Assembly: GCA_036426205.1 (NCBI GenBank)
Contig: WSYH01001249.1
Span: 68,553-132,552 of the forward strand
DNA from: Ascaphus truei
Taxonomy: Eukaryota > Chordata > Amphibia > Anura > Ascaphidae
Length of the DNA: 64,000 bases
Direction: 5' to 3'
Of this stretch, positions 31,601-44,392 are shown in pieces. Numbering within the stretch: the stretch's first letter is position 1; each line of letters begins with the position of its first letter. A program made the position numbers and the translations under genes. The notes under the pieces were generated by a model. That model saw only the letters and a program-made list of their open reading frames with translations, did no database searches and was not told the origin of the DNA.

Positions 31601-33674
31601 TTGTAAATTTATTCACAGGAAAAGGCAAACACACAATGTTACACAAACTACAGTAAAAAGACACACTTACTTGGGTATTGGGGTAACAATCTAGACTCTG
31701 CTAGATGCATGGAATCCCATTGGCGCAAGGGGTTATAATACCTCTGACTTTCATTCAAAAAATACTATAGCCCAATCCAAAGTGTGAGAAATTTCTTCGC
31801 AGCCAATCAGAGACAAGCTGGTAGACACAACAGGGCTACCTGGAAATCTGAATGAACCAAGGGGTTCATTGATCTCAGGATGGGGATACTTGAATCCTTC
31901 CCTCCTGTCCAAATGGTCTTGACACCTTGGTTATTCTCTGGGGCTTTCATCTCCAGGTGTTCTTTCAGACCACCTGGCACCACTTTGTAGCCCAGTGTCC
32001 TGTCAGAGCATTGGTTCTGAAAGTCCCAGCTCATTTCGGTGCACAAACAGATAAGTTTTAAAACACACTGTTCCATAAAATATACACTTTAAAAATATCC
32101 TAAGTCTTTTGGTTATGGGACATAGAATAAGAAGCTGCACATTATTTCTTACTTGCCATATTCCCCACACTCTATACAATAAACTTAGGACTGGACTTTT
32201 AAAAGTCCCCTCACAACCTTGTAAATGATTGGAGTACCCCCAAAACCCCTATACCAGTTCTGGGTGACCTGGGCATTTATTGGGTATCCCCATTAACTTA
32301 GGGACCCCTTGACTGTTTCAGGGACACCTCACATCCCTATGCCCCATTTACCTTTCTGGGCTGTGCTGAAGCAGGAACCCCTAGTGGTGAGTCGCGCAAG
32401 CGTTTTCAAGGGGAGATATTGTGTCTACATGGATCCAGGCATCCTACCTGATTCCTGTGTACATTTTTAGGGGAACCAAAAACTGTGGGCCCTGGCTAGA
32501 TAGACACAACCTGACAACACTTTCTCCGCAACCCCTACCCCCCCCCAAAAACATGGATCAGCGGTAACCAAACGGGCTTGCCCTTTATTAGTGAGCCTGG
32601 CTACCTCTTCACCATCACACCATTTTCGCTAACCACACTCACCCCCTTCTTACACACTCACACTTCATACTCACCATTATTCTCAACACACCCACCCCCT
32701 TATCACACACACCCTTTTTCTAAAACCACCCCCTCTTCTCACATAGCACACTCATCACCTTTCTCTATCACACACTCCCCATTTACGGCAGGGAGGCTGC
32801 AATCCACCTTTCCTCTCTCTCCTCTGTGCCGGCTGAGAGAGGAGAGCGGGTAAAGGTGGATCACAGACTCTCATTATCCAGAGAGCGCGGGACATGACAG
32901 CTGAGCAGTCAGCAGACTTTCGCCAGTGAAAATATTGTAAAATACCAGCTGGAATAAACAGTTTCTACAATATAATCTGTCAAGGATTGTTAAGGAAAAG
33001 ACAGAATACCACAGTTCAGTTCCAATTTAAATCACAATCACACTTTATCAGTCTATTAGCTTTTTCTATCCTATGTCTTCCTTTTCCCTTTTTGCTTCTC
33101 TCTGTACACGCCGTATAAAATTATATCCCAATACTCTGTTTGTGGCCACTATAACTAATGTGATATTGCCTGCCCATGTGACTATCTTTGCCCACCCGCA
33201 TATACTCTCTGTCATCTTGTGACAGTTGTCTCTTTCTTTCACACTATCACCAGGGTAATTCTCTTTTTTGGCCATTAACTAATCGCTCAGAACGAGTCTC
33301 TGAGCTCAGTACGAGTCTCTGAGAATCATTGTAAAACCTTGACCTGTTAGGCAAGTGTACATTGTCACTGTGTAATCATGGCAATACTCAGCTCCCGTTT
33401 GTCACAATTTGCTCTTCCTGCTAATTTCTTTTGCGTCTATGTTACAAGTGTTGTCTAATCCGTAAAAAATGTCTAATAACATATGTAACCCCCTTTTGCC
33501 CGGCTCCTAGGGTCGCATCGGGTAATCCCATAAAATATATGCTCAATATCTCAGACCAAACAAATGGTGCCCGGTTGTTGCAGGCTGGGCGTGTAGGAAA
33601 GCAGAAATAGAAATGGGCACCAGGAACATTTATGAAACAGATGTGTGTTTAGTAAACAGTTCAGAGTCACATCA

Positions 33675-33675
<1 letters not shown>

Positions 33676-33755
<80 letters not shown>

Positions 33756-33850
33756 GTCTCTCTCTCTTCTCTCTCTCTCTCTCCTCTCCTCGACTCCTCT
33801 CTCCTCTCTCTCTCTCTCTTCCTAACTCTCTCCTTCTCTCTCCTCCTCTT
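33676..33850. repeat. (AT)n(GA)n(CT)n microsatellite
   Basis: A 24-base AT run, then GAGA, then a self-complementary AGAGATCTCTCT junction into a long CT tract. It could form a hairpin of GA against CT. Confidence 0.92.
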
Positions 33851-34346
33851 CCGTCCTCCCCATCCCCCCCCCATATTATCCAAATTACATATGGGGAACA
33901 ATCCTTTATAAGCTCTGAAGTCTACACAGAGGAGGTACTTGTTATCTTACTACCAGTAGGAAAGGATGTGACCAGAAGTAATCTTTGGATTCTGCATTGC
34001 ATTCGAACCTTCCATGTTGGATGGTCCTGTATTACTAGGAGCTCTTTGAGAATATGTTGCATACATCCTGTATATATATATATATACACATATATATACA
34101 CATATATATATATATAATATAATATAAAATCAAAAAAATAAATAGATTATACCGTTCTGTGGCTATATATATATATACATACACTTCCCATTCCTTTTTA
34201 AAGATGCTTAGTTTGGAAAGGGCACGTTACTAAACTTCAAAATAGCTAGCTGCAGACCAGTTATGCCTAAACTATTGCCAGGACATACATGAGAACCTTA
34301 GAACTAACTCTGCTTAGAACTACTAAACTAAAGGAATGGCTATTTA

Positions 34347-34503
34347 CAGTGATTGACAAATCACCAAAAAAATCTACTCGCCACACAAAAACATCTACTC
34401 GCCACCTAGTACCAAACGTGTGCTGCTTGGGCCAATAGGAGCTCGCCCGGGGGTTAAATCCACTCGCCCGGGGCGAGCAAATGTATAGGTTTGTCGAACA
34501 CTG
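34347..34503. mobile_element. hAT MITE with 8-bp target duplication
   Basis: 157 bases. The ends are CAGTGATTGACAAA and, inverted, CAGTGTTCGACAAA. The flanks are GCTATTTA on both sides (34339-34346 and 34504-34511), a perfect 8-bp duplication as produced by hAT transposases. It has no coding content. Confidence 0.9.
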
Positions 34504-34910
34504 GCTATTTATATCGATTTACTATCCATGGTGTTGACATAAAATAGGAGGGATGAAACCTGATGATCCTATACCAGTTAACCTTTTAACCTAATAGTAA
34601 CCAACCAAGTGCGGGCTACAAGTCTATTCTACTTCTTGTAGCCACATATTGCAGAACAATGAGTTGCAGACTTTCTTCATGTGTCATGGTTTAAAGGATT
34701 GTGCACTTCTACAATCAAGTACACTACTGTATTTAGGGAGCTATGATCCCTTTCTTTCCAAGTAGTGCATTGCGCCATGTTTGTAAATCTCCATTAAGTA
34801 ATTGCTTATTATTGAGCAAATGATGAATGGACATTGAAGCTCCCATGCAATGTGCTGTAATGAATGAGCAGTAACATTCTCTTTGTGTAACAGGTCATGA
34901 CACTACTTAC

Positions 34911-35063
34911 CTCTTCATCTTGTTTTGTGAAATTGGAGCCATCACATTTATTGACAGCCATTATTACCGCCACTATATCCTTCCCATTCATCACAGGGGC
35001 AGCCAAAATGCTCTTTGTCTTGTATTCTGTAAGATTATCTACGAAACCGCAGAAATGTGAATC
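34911..35063 (-). CDS. pde6a: rod cGMP phosphodiesterase 6 catalytic subunit, exon (end of GAF-A)
   Basis: A 153-base phase-0 exon encoding 51 residues: DSHFCGFVDNLTEYKTK, SILAAPVMNGKDIVAVIM, AVNKCDGSNFTKQDEE. It forms the C-terminal half of GAF-A, containing the conserved AVNK-x-DG-x-x-FT strand and turn (NKxD motif with Cys in the variable place). Minus-strand acceptor TATATTTAG|GAT, donor GAAGAG|GTAAGTAG. The preceding first exon, with the start codon, is not visible to the right in this window. Confidence 0.9.
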
Positions 35064-35910
35064 CTAAATATAAAAAACAAACAAATGCATGAGTAAGAAA
35101 TACAATTTTCTGTTTGTCATAAGGGTAAAGAATAGGCTTGTTGAAGTGGGTGAACTTGATCCAAATACAAGTTGGTTGTGATGTTGAGCAAGTCACATTA
35201 TCACGACATTCTCCAGGCACCGACAATCACTTAGAATGGGGGCCTGTGCCTTTAATGAACAGCTTTGCTTACACTGTTAGCTCTTTGCAAATAAACATTT
35301 TATTGTTACTATATTTGTTATTTACTTATTTACTCATCAGTTTTGAAAACCTGACTCCCTGTCCTCATGATATTTCAATCCAGTCTATTTTCTTATTTAT
35401 GCAAATTCTGTTTAACAACAATCCTGCATTTTTATGGTCAGAGGAAACTTGGAAAAACAGGACAGGACAAAATCTCATGTTGACACAATACTGGAAATAT
35501 TATGTGGCCAGGTCCCCCTCTGGGCTTCCCCTTTATGGCCCCTTACCTCCGATAGAGCTGTGGAGGGGTGCGGGGGCACCCGGTGTGCGCCGGTAGCTGT
35601 GGGGGTCGTGTGGGCCATTGGGGAGGCGAGCGCATCGCTGAAGCTCCTCAGCACAGGCAGCGGCCATCTTGCAACTCTTCATGCATGCGCAATACGGCTT
35701 GCACATGCGGATAGGACTTCAGAGTTGCGATGGCCATCTTGCACACCCCGCACATGCACAGCATCACACAGTGGCGGCCATTACATCAAGGACACTGCAT
35801 GGGAAACTACAACCCTCGGCAGCCCCAAGGGCTGCTAGTCAGGTGCAGGCACACAGCCAATATGGCGGCAGCAATCCCCTGCTACTAGGATTGATACATT
35901 TGGCACGCCT
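35064..35910 (-). other. pde6a first-intron sequence (inferred), GC-rich block
   Basis: No exon is recognised. A GC-rich block at 35500-35870 with repeated gcgcatgc and ggccatcttg words looks like an unassigned repeat. The left limit is the 153-base exon; the right limit is the 3' end of an L2 LINE. Confidence 0.5.
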
Positions 35911-38900
35911 GTATTGTATTGTATGTCTTTATTTATATAGTACCATTAATGTACATAATGCTTCACAGTAGTAATATGCGACAATCATATAAATAACAAA
36001 TAATATAAATAACAGGTCATGGGAATAAGTGCTTCAGACATAAAAGTAACATTTAAGAAGAGGAGTCCCTGCTCTGAGGAGCTTGCAATCTAATTGGTAG
36101 GTAGGGAGAATTTACCGAGACAGTGGGAGGGCATTCTATTAAGTGCGTCTGCAGGTGGCCAAGCTTAATGTATCATGCGTATAGTATTAGCCACGATGCT
36201 ACGCATATGCTTCTTTAAGCAAGTGGGTCTTAAGGTGGGTCTTAAAGGTGGATAGAGAGGGTGCTAGTCGGGTATTGAGGGGAAGGGCATTCCAGAGGTG
36301 CTGGGCAGTCAGTAAGAAAAGTTTAAGGTGGGAGAGGGCTTTAGATACAAAGGGGGTAGAGAGAAGTATCCTTGAGAAGAACCCAAGAGTCGGGATGGTG
36401 CATAGCAAGAAATTAGGGCTGCGATGTAAGGAGGAGCAGAAGAGTGTAAAGCTTTAAAAGTGAGGAGGAAGATTGAGTGCGAGATGTGGGATTTGATCGG
36501 AAGCCAGGAGAAAGATTTCAGCAGGGGAGACGCTGAGACAGATTTAGGAAAGAGTAGAGTGATTCTGGCAGCAGCGTTTAGGATAGATTGTAGGGGAGAC
36601 AGGTGAGGCAGGAAGGCCAGACAGCAGGAAGTTACAGTAATCAAGATGGGAGAGAATGAGGGCCTGAGTCAGAGTTTTAGCAGTCTAGCAACAGAGGAAA
36701 TGGCGTATCTTTGTAATATTGCGGCGGAAAAAGCGACAGGTTTTAGAAACGTTTTGAATCTGAGCGGAAAATGTGAGTGAAGAGTCGAGTGTGACCCCTA
36801 GACAGAGTGCTTGGGCTACTGGGTGAATGATCATACTTCCAACAGTAATGTGGAAGGAGGTAGTAGGGCCAGGTTTGGGAGGAAGTATGAGGTGCTCTGT
36901 TTTTGCCATATTAAGTTTAAGGCGATGGAGAACCACCCAGGATGATATCGCAGAGAGACATTCAGAAACTTTGGTTTGTACAGCAGGTGTAAGGTCAGGG
37001 GTTGAAAAGTAGATTTGTGTGTCGTCAGCATAGAGGTGATATTTAAACCCGATATGTGATTAGGTGGCCTAGAGAAAGTGTGTACAGAGAAAAGAGAAGA
37101 GATCCAAGGACAGAGCCCTGGGGTACCCCCACAGAGAGATCGATAGAGGAGGAGGAGGTGTTAGCAGAAGAGACACTGAAAGTATGATGGGAGAGGTAAG
37201 AGGAGATCCTGTATAGAACTATGTTACAAATACCAAGAGTATGGAGAATCTGAAGGAGAAGAGGGTGGTCCACAGTGTTAAATGCTGCAGAGAGGTTGAG
37301 TAATATGAGGAGAGTGTAATGACCTCTGTCTTTGGCAGCATGGAGGTCAACAGTTATTTTAGTGAGGGCTGTTTCCATGGAGTGAGCAGTGTGGAAGCCA
37401 GAATGTAGAGGGTCTAGGAGAGAATGGGTGTTGAGAAAGTGGAGCAAGCGATAGAATACAAGACGTTCAAGGAGTTTAAAGGCAAAAGGCAGGAGGGAGA
37501 CCGGTTGATAGTTAGAAAGACAGGTAGAGTCAAGCTTGCTGTTTTTGAGTTTTGGTATAACTGTTGCAAGAGGTTTTAGGAGATGGGAGGAAATGGGGTC
37601 AAGAGGGCAAGTGGTAGAGGGAGAAGAAGAGATCAACAGTGACACATCCTCCTCTGAGACAGTGAAAAAAGAGTCAAGGAAGGCAGGAGGAGAGTTAGGA
37701 AGCGGTGCTGGATGGGAGGACAAGAGAGAATGTTCTGACGTATGGATTCCACCTTTTCCATAAAATATTCAGCAAAGTCCTTAGGTGTGATGGAAACAAA
37801 AGAAGAGGCAGCTGAGGGTGGTTTGAGTAGAGTGTCAAAGACAGAGAAGAGTCGGCATGGGTTAGACTTGTCATGTTGATTAATTAAGGAAAGTAGATTT
37901 GTTTAGCTTGAGAGAGGGCAGAGTTGAAACAGGACAGCATAAATTTGTAGTGAAGGAAGTCTGCGAGAGTGTGAGATTTCCTCCAGAGGCGTTCAGAGGA
38001 ACGAGTTGAGGAACGCAGCATGCGTGTGTGGAAATTTAGTCAGAGTCTGGGGTTAGAAAGGTGAAGACGGCAGAGAGAAAGTGGTGCATGTAGATCAAGA
38101 GAGCAGGATAAGGCAGAGTTGTAGTTCCTGACCAGGTTGTCAGGGTCTGTAGCAGAGCTGAGAGAGGAAAGGGAGGAGCGTAAAGTGGAATCAAAGGCTG
38201 GTAGGTTAATAGAGCACAAGTTTCTGCAGATCCAAGGGGTAGATGGAGGTGAAGAAGGGGAGAAGCGAGAGAATGAGATGAGGGGATGTCAGAGAGAGGA
38301 AAGGGGGAAATTGAGAAATCGGAGAGAGAAAAGATTTGAGTGAAAACCAGGTCTAGGTAGTGGCCTAGGCCTTGTGGGTGCTGGCTGCAGTCCACTGTTG
38401 AAGGTCAAAAGAACAGGTTGGATAGAGAAAGCGGGAAGCCCAAGGTAGAGAGGGGTCATCAATGTGGCAGTTGATGTCCCAAGGAGAAGAACAGGAGAGT
38501 CTGAGGAAAGAAAGAGAGCCAGGATTCAAAGTGAGAGAGAAAGGCAGACGGGGGATGAGTAGGGGTAGGTGGGCGATAGATGGATGCCATGTGTACAGGG
38601 AGAGGAGAGAAGATCTTGACAGTGTGAGCCTCAAAGGAGGGAAAAGCAAGAGAGGGAGGAATTGGAAGGGTACGGTAACGGCAGAGAGAGGAGTAGCCCC
38701 ACGCCTCCACCCCTGCCATCAGGACGCAGAGTGTGGGAGAAAGAAAGGCCACCATAAGAAAGGGCAGCTTCCAGAGCAGAGTCAGACTGAGTGAGCCAGG
38801 TCTCAGTTATAGCAAATAGGAGCAGAGAGTGAGAGAGAAAGAAGTCATGCACAGAGAGGAACTTGTTAGAAAGGGAGCGAGCATTCCAAAGAGCACAGGA

Positions 38901-39130
38901 GAAAAGGAGAGAGGAGGGAGTGTGGCAGGGGATGGGTATGAGGGGGGAAGAGTTGACACCAGGAGTAGAATTTGCATTTGGCAGGTGAGGACAAGAGCAT
39001 GTAGAAATAAGGCAGGACCAGGATTGGGAGAGATATCCACAGAAGCAAGGAGGAGAAGCATGGATAGAAAGAGAATGCGTGAGGATGATTTGTAAGGGTG
39101 TGATTTAGTGCAGGTGTAGCTGTGTAGTGT
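35911..39130 (-). pseudogene. L2 LINE, near full length but decayed
   Basis: In 5' to 3' order on the minus strand: an APE-type endonuclease region (ITETWLTQSDSALE, GGGVGLLLS, YRPPTPTH), RT ([50 protein letters not shown]) and a C-terminal AQHLWNALPLNTR ... STFKTHLKTHLLKE typical of L2. The 3' end has the family's short tandem (GTATT) near 35911-35925. It has multiple frameshifts and stops and lies in the inferred first intron of pde6a. Confidence 0.88.
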
Positions 39131-40128
39131 CAGAGGGCGCAGGTAAGAAAGTAGTTAATGTCAACTGAGAAGTGATGAAGGAAGGAGAGATGGAGATATA
39201 TGAATAAAGTTAGAGACATAATGAGGCTGGTAGATAGAAGTGCATAATTTGAAAAGAAGTGCGGTCATAGCAAATATAAATAGCAGAAGTGGCATCACAG
39301 CAATAGTAAACTGCAGAGATGTGCAGTCTGGAGTAGATAATATCCTTCTTTCCAGCGTAGATCTAATATAGAAATCAGGGCCAGTAGGTGTTGTTCACTT
39401 GCTCACTACTTTTGAACTTCCTTTAAAACTTCAGTTTTCTTGCTACTTACAATGTGCTACCTGTACCACGAGTCAGTCGGAGCTAGGACACGGAAGGGTG
39501 AGGGTGAGTGTGCAGGGTGTCTGTGACCCCTGCACTAGGCCAGAGACCCACCTGGGCCCCAGCTAGGCCTTGACTCCCCCTTTGTGCTTGTGACTGCTGC
39601 AGGAACAAGCCCAGTAGATAGAGACACTGCCCCTGTAGTACCAAGCGTGAGGGACACAGGCAGGACGCGGCGGCGACCTGGCATCTGGCGGTTTGGGACC
39701 AGATCACCCCACAGAGAGAGACTATTATGGTGGGACCCTCCAGCTGGATACCACCCCATGTGGAGGCAAATGCCATCGCTGATGGCGACGGCGTGGGACA
39801 GGACGGATCTCTGTCTTCATTCAGCGCATCCCCCTCTCTCTCACTCTTTTCAACCCCCTTCACCTCCTTCCCCCCTTTTTCTTTGCCTTTTCCCTTGTCT
39901 TTTCCTTTTCATCTTCCTTATGGAGATATTATTTTTTGTTTTAATAAAATTATAGGATTATGTGTGTATTGCAGATTTATCACCTTTAATCTCATGTATG
40001 TAGAATTTATTCAGGCTATCCTCTCCAGTTTAGGACAGACTGGGTAGTACATATATTTGATTTAGGTGGTTAAGTTATTTGTCTAGGGGTTGTATTATAT
40101 TTTACTGAAGTTTTGATTTGTAAGTGCT
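39131..40128. other. unassigned stretch
   Basis: No supported gene. The segment 39490-39850 is GC-richer with frames on both strands that I do not recognise; 39850-40128 is T-rich. The L1 3' end follows. Confidence 0.45.
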
Positions 40129-40612
40129 TTATTATTATTATTTTTTTTTTTTTTATAACTTGTATTTTATTGGTGTGTAAATACATGATATACATGAAAA
40201 ACATAATCAATACATGGTGAACAGGGTAGCATATATTACATAATGATGTAGGTATAACATATTTAATGAGCCCACACGGTTTTTCGAGCCCTACTCCGCC
40301 GCGTAGGTAAAGATCTTATTTTAGGTGATGTGTATCCATGGTAAAATAATATGTGTTACAAACAAGGAAAAATAAATAAATAAAAAAAAAAAAAAAAAAG
40401 GGGGAGGAGGTAGGTTAGAGGGGGGTGGAAGGAGGGAAGGGAGCGTATAGGATGAGGATGTAGTGGTTTCAGGAGTCTACTAAGACGGCTCATGAACTAT
40501 AGAACCTCGTAGAAGATCGTGTGGCAGTATAAGTAGTTAATAATGAGTGGGAATTGTGATCCAGCTGTAAACTTAGTTTCCACTCCACCCAAGGAGAACG
40601 CATCTATTACTA

Positions 40613-43600
40613 TTATAGCCAAATTGTGTCACGCTCTACCTCTGGGATGTCTGTCTGAGCTAGCCATGGGGCCCAAACTTTTAAGTAGTTGTCGCCAGTA
40701 TCATTAACTAGGCTTGTTAGCTTTTCCATCTGGCAGATATACCAAATACGGTTCCAAATCTTTGGGATAACTGGAATTTCGGGGCGTTTCCATAATGCTG
40801 CGATCTCGCACCGCGTGGCGATTGCAAAGTGTGCAATTAGTTTGTTGTTGGGTTTTGAAAGGCCCTTTAGAGGTCTGTTTAGGAGAAACAGCCACGGGTC
40901 CGGGGGGATTGTGAGATCGAATATTCTCTGGATCCAATATCCGCGGGCAGGACCACAGCATATGTAACAGGTCAGCTGTTCCTCCACATTGTTTAGGGCA
41001 CAATGAAGAGGACCCTGGTATGAACTTAGATTATTTGAGTGGGGTGAGGTACCATCTCATGAGGACTTTATATGCGTTCTCCTTCAGTGTGGTGCACATC
41101 GAGCTTTTTGCAGCTCCTAAAAATATAGTATTCCATTCCTCGTCCTCCAAGGACTCCCCAAGGTCTCTCTCCCATTGGGTACGAAATGAGGGCATTTGTT
41201 GTTTTTTGAAGTTGCAGGCTCGACTACCTCTCCGTATATTGTAAATATGAGTCCCTTTGTGCCGGTTTCTGCCCGACAGAGCTTTTCGAAATTCGTCAAT
41301 GGGGGGTATGGGGCGAATTTATTATAAAGTGCTCTGATCTGAAGGAATTTGAAGAATTCAGCATGGGGAATATCATTTTCTGATCTGAGTTGGTCAAATG
41401 ATTTAATTTTTAGATCGAAGCCCTCCAGATCTTTGAGTCTATCATATCCTTTGTGTCTCCAGATTGAGTGATTATGACCAATAACACCAGGTGCAAAATT
41501 AGGATTGTTCCAAATAGGTGTCATCAGCGAATTTGCTGATGTGAGTGAGTTTTTCAGTCTTGATATTTCCCAGACAGATAAAGAGTTAGTCGTTGAGGTG
41601 AGTGGAAACAAAGTGTCTTTTCTTGACGATTTAGGTAGCCAAATCAAATTATTAAGCTCTAATGGGGAGCAAGCAGCAGTTTCTAGCTCTACCCATCTTT
41701 TTAATTTTGGGTCAGAATGCCATTGAATGATCTGGCTTAATTGAGCTGCTTTAAAATATGACAACAGGCAGGGTACCGCTAAGCCCCCTGCTAAAGTAGG
41801 TCTCTTCATGTTTAATTTATTTACTCTCGGTTTTTTACCTCCCCAGATAAAGTTGGATATTTCAGACTGAAGTGAGAGTATATCCTTCAGTTTGAGTGGC
41901 ACAGGCAATGTCTGGAAGAGGTATAGGATACGTGGAAGTAAATTCATCTTCACTCTGTGTATCCTTCCTATCCAAGAAATCTTCTTGGAGGACCATCTGA
42001 TTAGGTCTTGTTTTAGAGTACAAATTAGTTTGGGATAATTTGCTTTATAGATGTTTTTTGCATCTTTGGTGATATGAATCCCCAAATATTTGAGTGAATT
42101 CTTTTGCCAGTTAAAATTAAAATTCAATTTCAGTAGTTTCTCTATATGTCCGGGGAGATTGATATTCAGAGCCTCAGACTTGGATTGGTTTATCTTAAAC
42201 CCAGAGACCTTAGAGAATTTATCTAAAAGGTCAAATAGATTAGGTAATGATGTGAGGGGTTTTGAAATGATTAATAGGATATCATCTGCATACAGGGCCG
42301 CTTTGTGTGATTGGGAGTATGCGTTTAACCCTGAGATATCCGTATTTTCTCGAATACGTGCCGCCAGGGGTTCAATACATAGGGCAAACAGGAGGGGAGA
42401 TAATGGGCACCCCTGTCTCGTGCCACTTTGGATAGGGAAAGGGTCTGAGGGGAAGCCCTGATGTATGACTCTGGCAGATGGGCCTGAGTACAGCGACATA
42501 ATCGCTCCACTCACCCTACCTCCGAAGCCAAATGCCGTGAGCGTCTCTCGTAGATATGGCCAGTCTATCCTATCAAAAGCTTTTTCTGCATCCAGACTTA
42601 ATAACATGCTTTTTGTGTTATTTTTGTTTGCCAATTCTAACAGATCAATGAATCGTCGGGTGTTATCCGCTGCCTGCCTCCCCTTAACAAACCCAACTTG
42701 ATCTGGATGTATTAGTCTGGGTAGGATTAGACTCAATCTATTGGCCAGAAGTTTGGCATATATTTTTATATCGGTATTGATTAGAGAAATTGGTCTATAG
42801 CTTTTACAATTGAGCGGATCCTTGCCAGGTTTATGTATTAGTGATATAGACGCCCTTAGCATGTCCTCGGGAATAGGGGCTCCTGCTAAAATAGTGTTAA
42901 ACATATGGAGCAGCTGTGGGGCGAGTGATTCAGAGAACTTCTTGAAATACAGCCCCGAAAAGCCATCAGGACCTGGTGCTTTTGATGGTTTCAGTTCCTT
43001 GATGGCTTGCGACACTTCTTCCAATGTGAAGTCAGCGCCCATAGCTTCCCTGTCACGCTCTGTCAATCTCTCCAGTTTTGAGCTGGCCAAGAAATCTCTC
43101 AGTGCACTGCTCGTGGTTTTATTGTGTGCCACTTTCTTTCCGTCGTATAGGGAACCATAGAATGAACCAAATTCTTCTACTATTTTTTTAGGGTTGGCCG
43201 TGGGAATATCTGATTTTAAGCGTATAGCTTGGATGTTAAACTTAGATTGCCTATCTTTTAGTGCTCGAGCTAGCATCGTATCCGGCCTATTAGCTTTTTC
43301 ATAAAACTTTCTCTTAGACCAACATAAGGAGTTATCTGCTCGGGAAGTCAGTAACATATTTAATTCGATTTTTGTGTCTTTCAGTTCCTTTGCTGTAATT
43401 GGATCTGAATTGGTTTTATGATTTGATAGCAGGGAATGTAATTTGGATTGGAGCGTCCGAATTTTGGAATCTCTGACTCGTTTTCTTTTGGCGGTAATAC
43501 TGATAATTATGCCCCTTAAAGTTGCTTTATGAGCCTCCCATAAGACCGTATGGGATTCCACAGAGCCTGTGTTAACCTCAAAAAATTGAGTTATCTCCTG

Positions 43601-44392
43601 AGCTATTGTAGTACAAATTTCGGGTATTTTAAGGATAGATTAGTTGAGTTTCCAATTTGCGCCTGATCGACTGGTCACAATATTGTTGCACCTAAGCTCG
43701 ATTGGTGCATGGTCAGACCATGAAATATCATGGATCATTGCATTAGTGACCTTCGGAACCATGTGACACGAAACGAAGAGATAATCGATTCTACTATACG
43801 AGGTATGTGGATGAGAATAGAAGGTGTAGTCCCTAGATGTTGGATGTAACTCCCTCCATATATCTACTAATTGGATGTCTTTCAATGCACTGCATAGGGT
43901 GTCTTGAGCTCTTTTATTATCAGAGTCGCCTCCTCCTGACCTGTCCAGGGAAGATTGCATCGTAATGTTGAAATCTCCTCCGATTATGATATATCCTTTA
44001 GCTACTGAACTCAACAGGCGAAAGAATCTGTCAAAGAAAGATGCCTCTTGTACACAAGGAGCATATATGGAGGCCAATGTGATGGGCTGTTCATGAATTG
44101 TTCCAGTGAGAATGAGATAGCGACCTTCTGCATCTTTCTTAATTGTCTGGAGTACAAAGGGTATGGTATTATGGAATAAAATGGCCACTCCTCTTTTTCT
44201 GACAGATGCTGAAGCCATGTAAAATTGAGTGAAGCCTTTGTCTAAAAACCCAGGTGAGTTATTCTTGCTGAAGTGCGTCTCCTGCAAGAATAACACTTCC
44301 GTCCTTTTTCTCTTATAATCTGTGAAAGCCAGCTTTCTTTTGATCGGGCTATTAAAGCCCTTTACATTATGTGAAATACATGTAAGCGCCAT
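40613..44392 (-). pseudogene. L1 ORF2: APE endonuclease and reverse transcriptase
   Basis: Start MALTCISHNVKGFNSP at 44392. The endonuclease motifs LFLQETHF, IIGGDFN, SRIDYLFVS and SDHAPIEL are intact. An in-frame TAA at 43640-43642 splits the ORF; the frame then stays open to 41117 through RT motifs KAPGPDGF, SYRPISLINTD, LDAEKAFDRIDW, GTRQGCPLSPLLF and the catalytic YADDILL. Near 41120 a frameshift breaks the C terminus, which resumes with the Cys-rich CPKQCGGTADLLHMLWSC (about 40960-41005). The protein was very recently functional. It lacks only a sense codon at one stop (Gln codon to TAA is a single transition) and the 3' frame. Confidence 0.93.

Larger units (their letters stand above)
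31056..34910 (-). other. pde6a intron between the 153- and 90-base exons
   Basis: 3.9 kb. It holds a hAT-like end at 31423, an unassigned repeat-like block (31600-32900) with a tandem of cacactcaccc-like words near 32630-32780, a microsatellite at 33676-33850, TA-rich tracts near 34070-34180 and a complete hAT MITE at 34347-34503. Confidence 0.7.

Noticed and set aside
37536..39095. Plus-strand Lys/Glu/Arg-rich frames
   Set aside because: Antisense of the L2 LINE coding region, which is Leu/Ser/Pro-rich.
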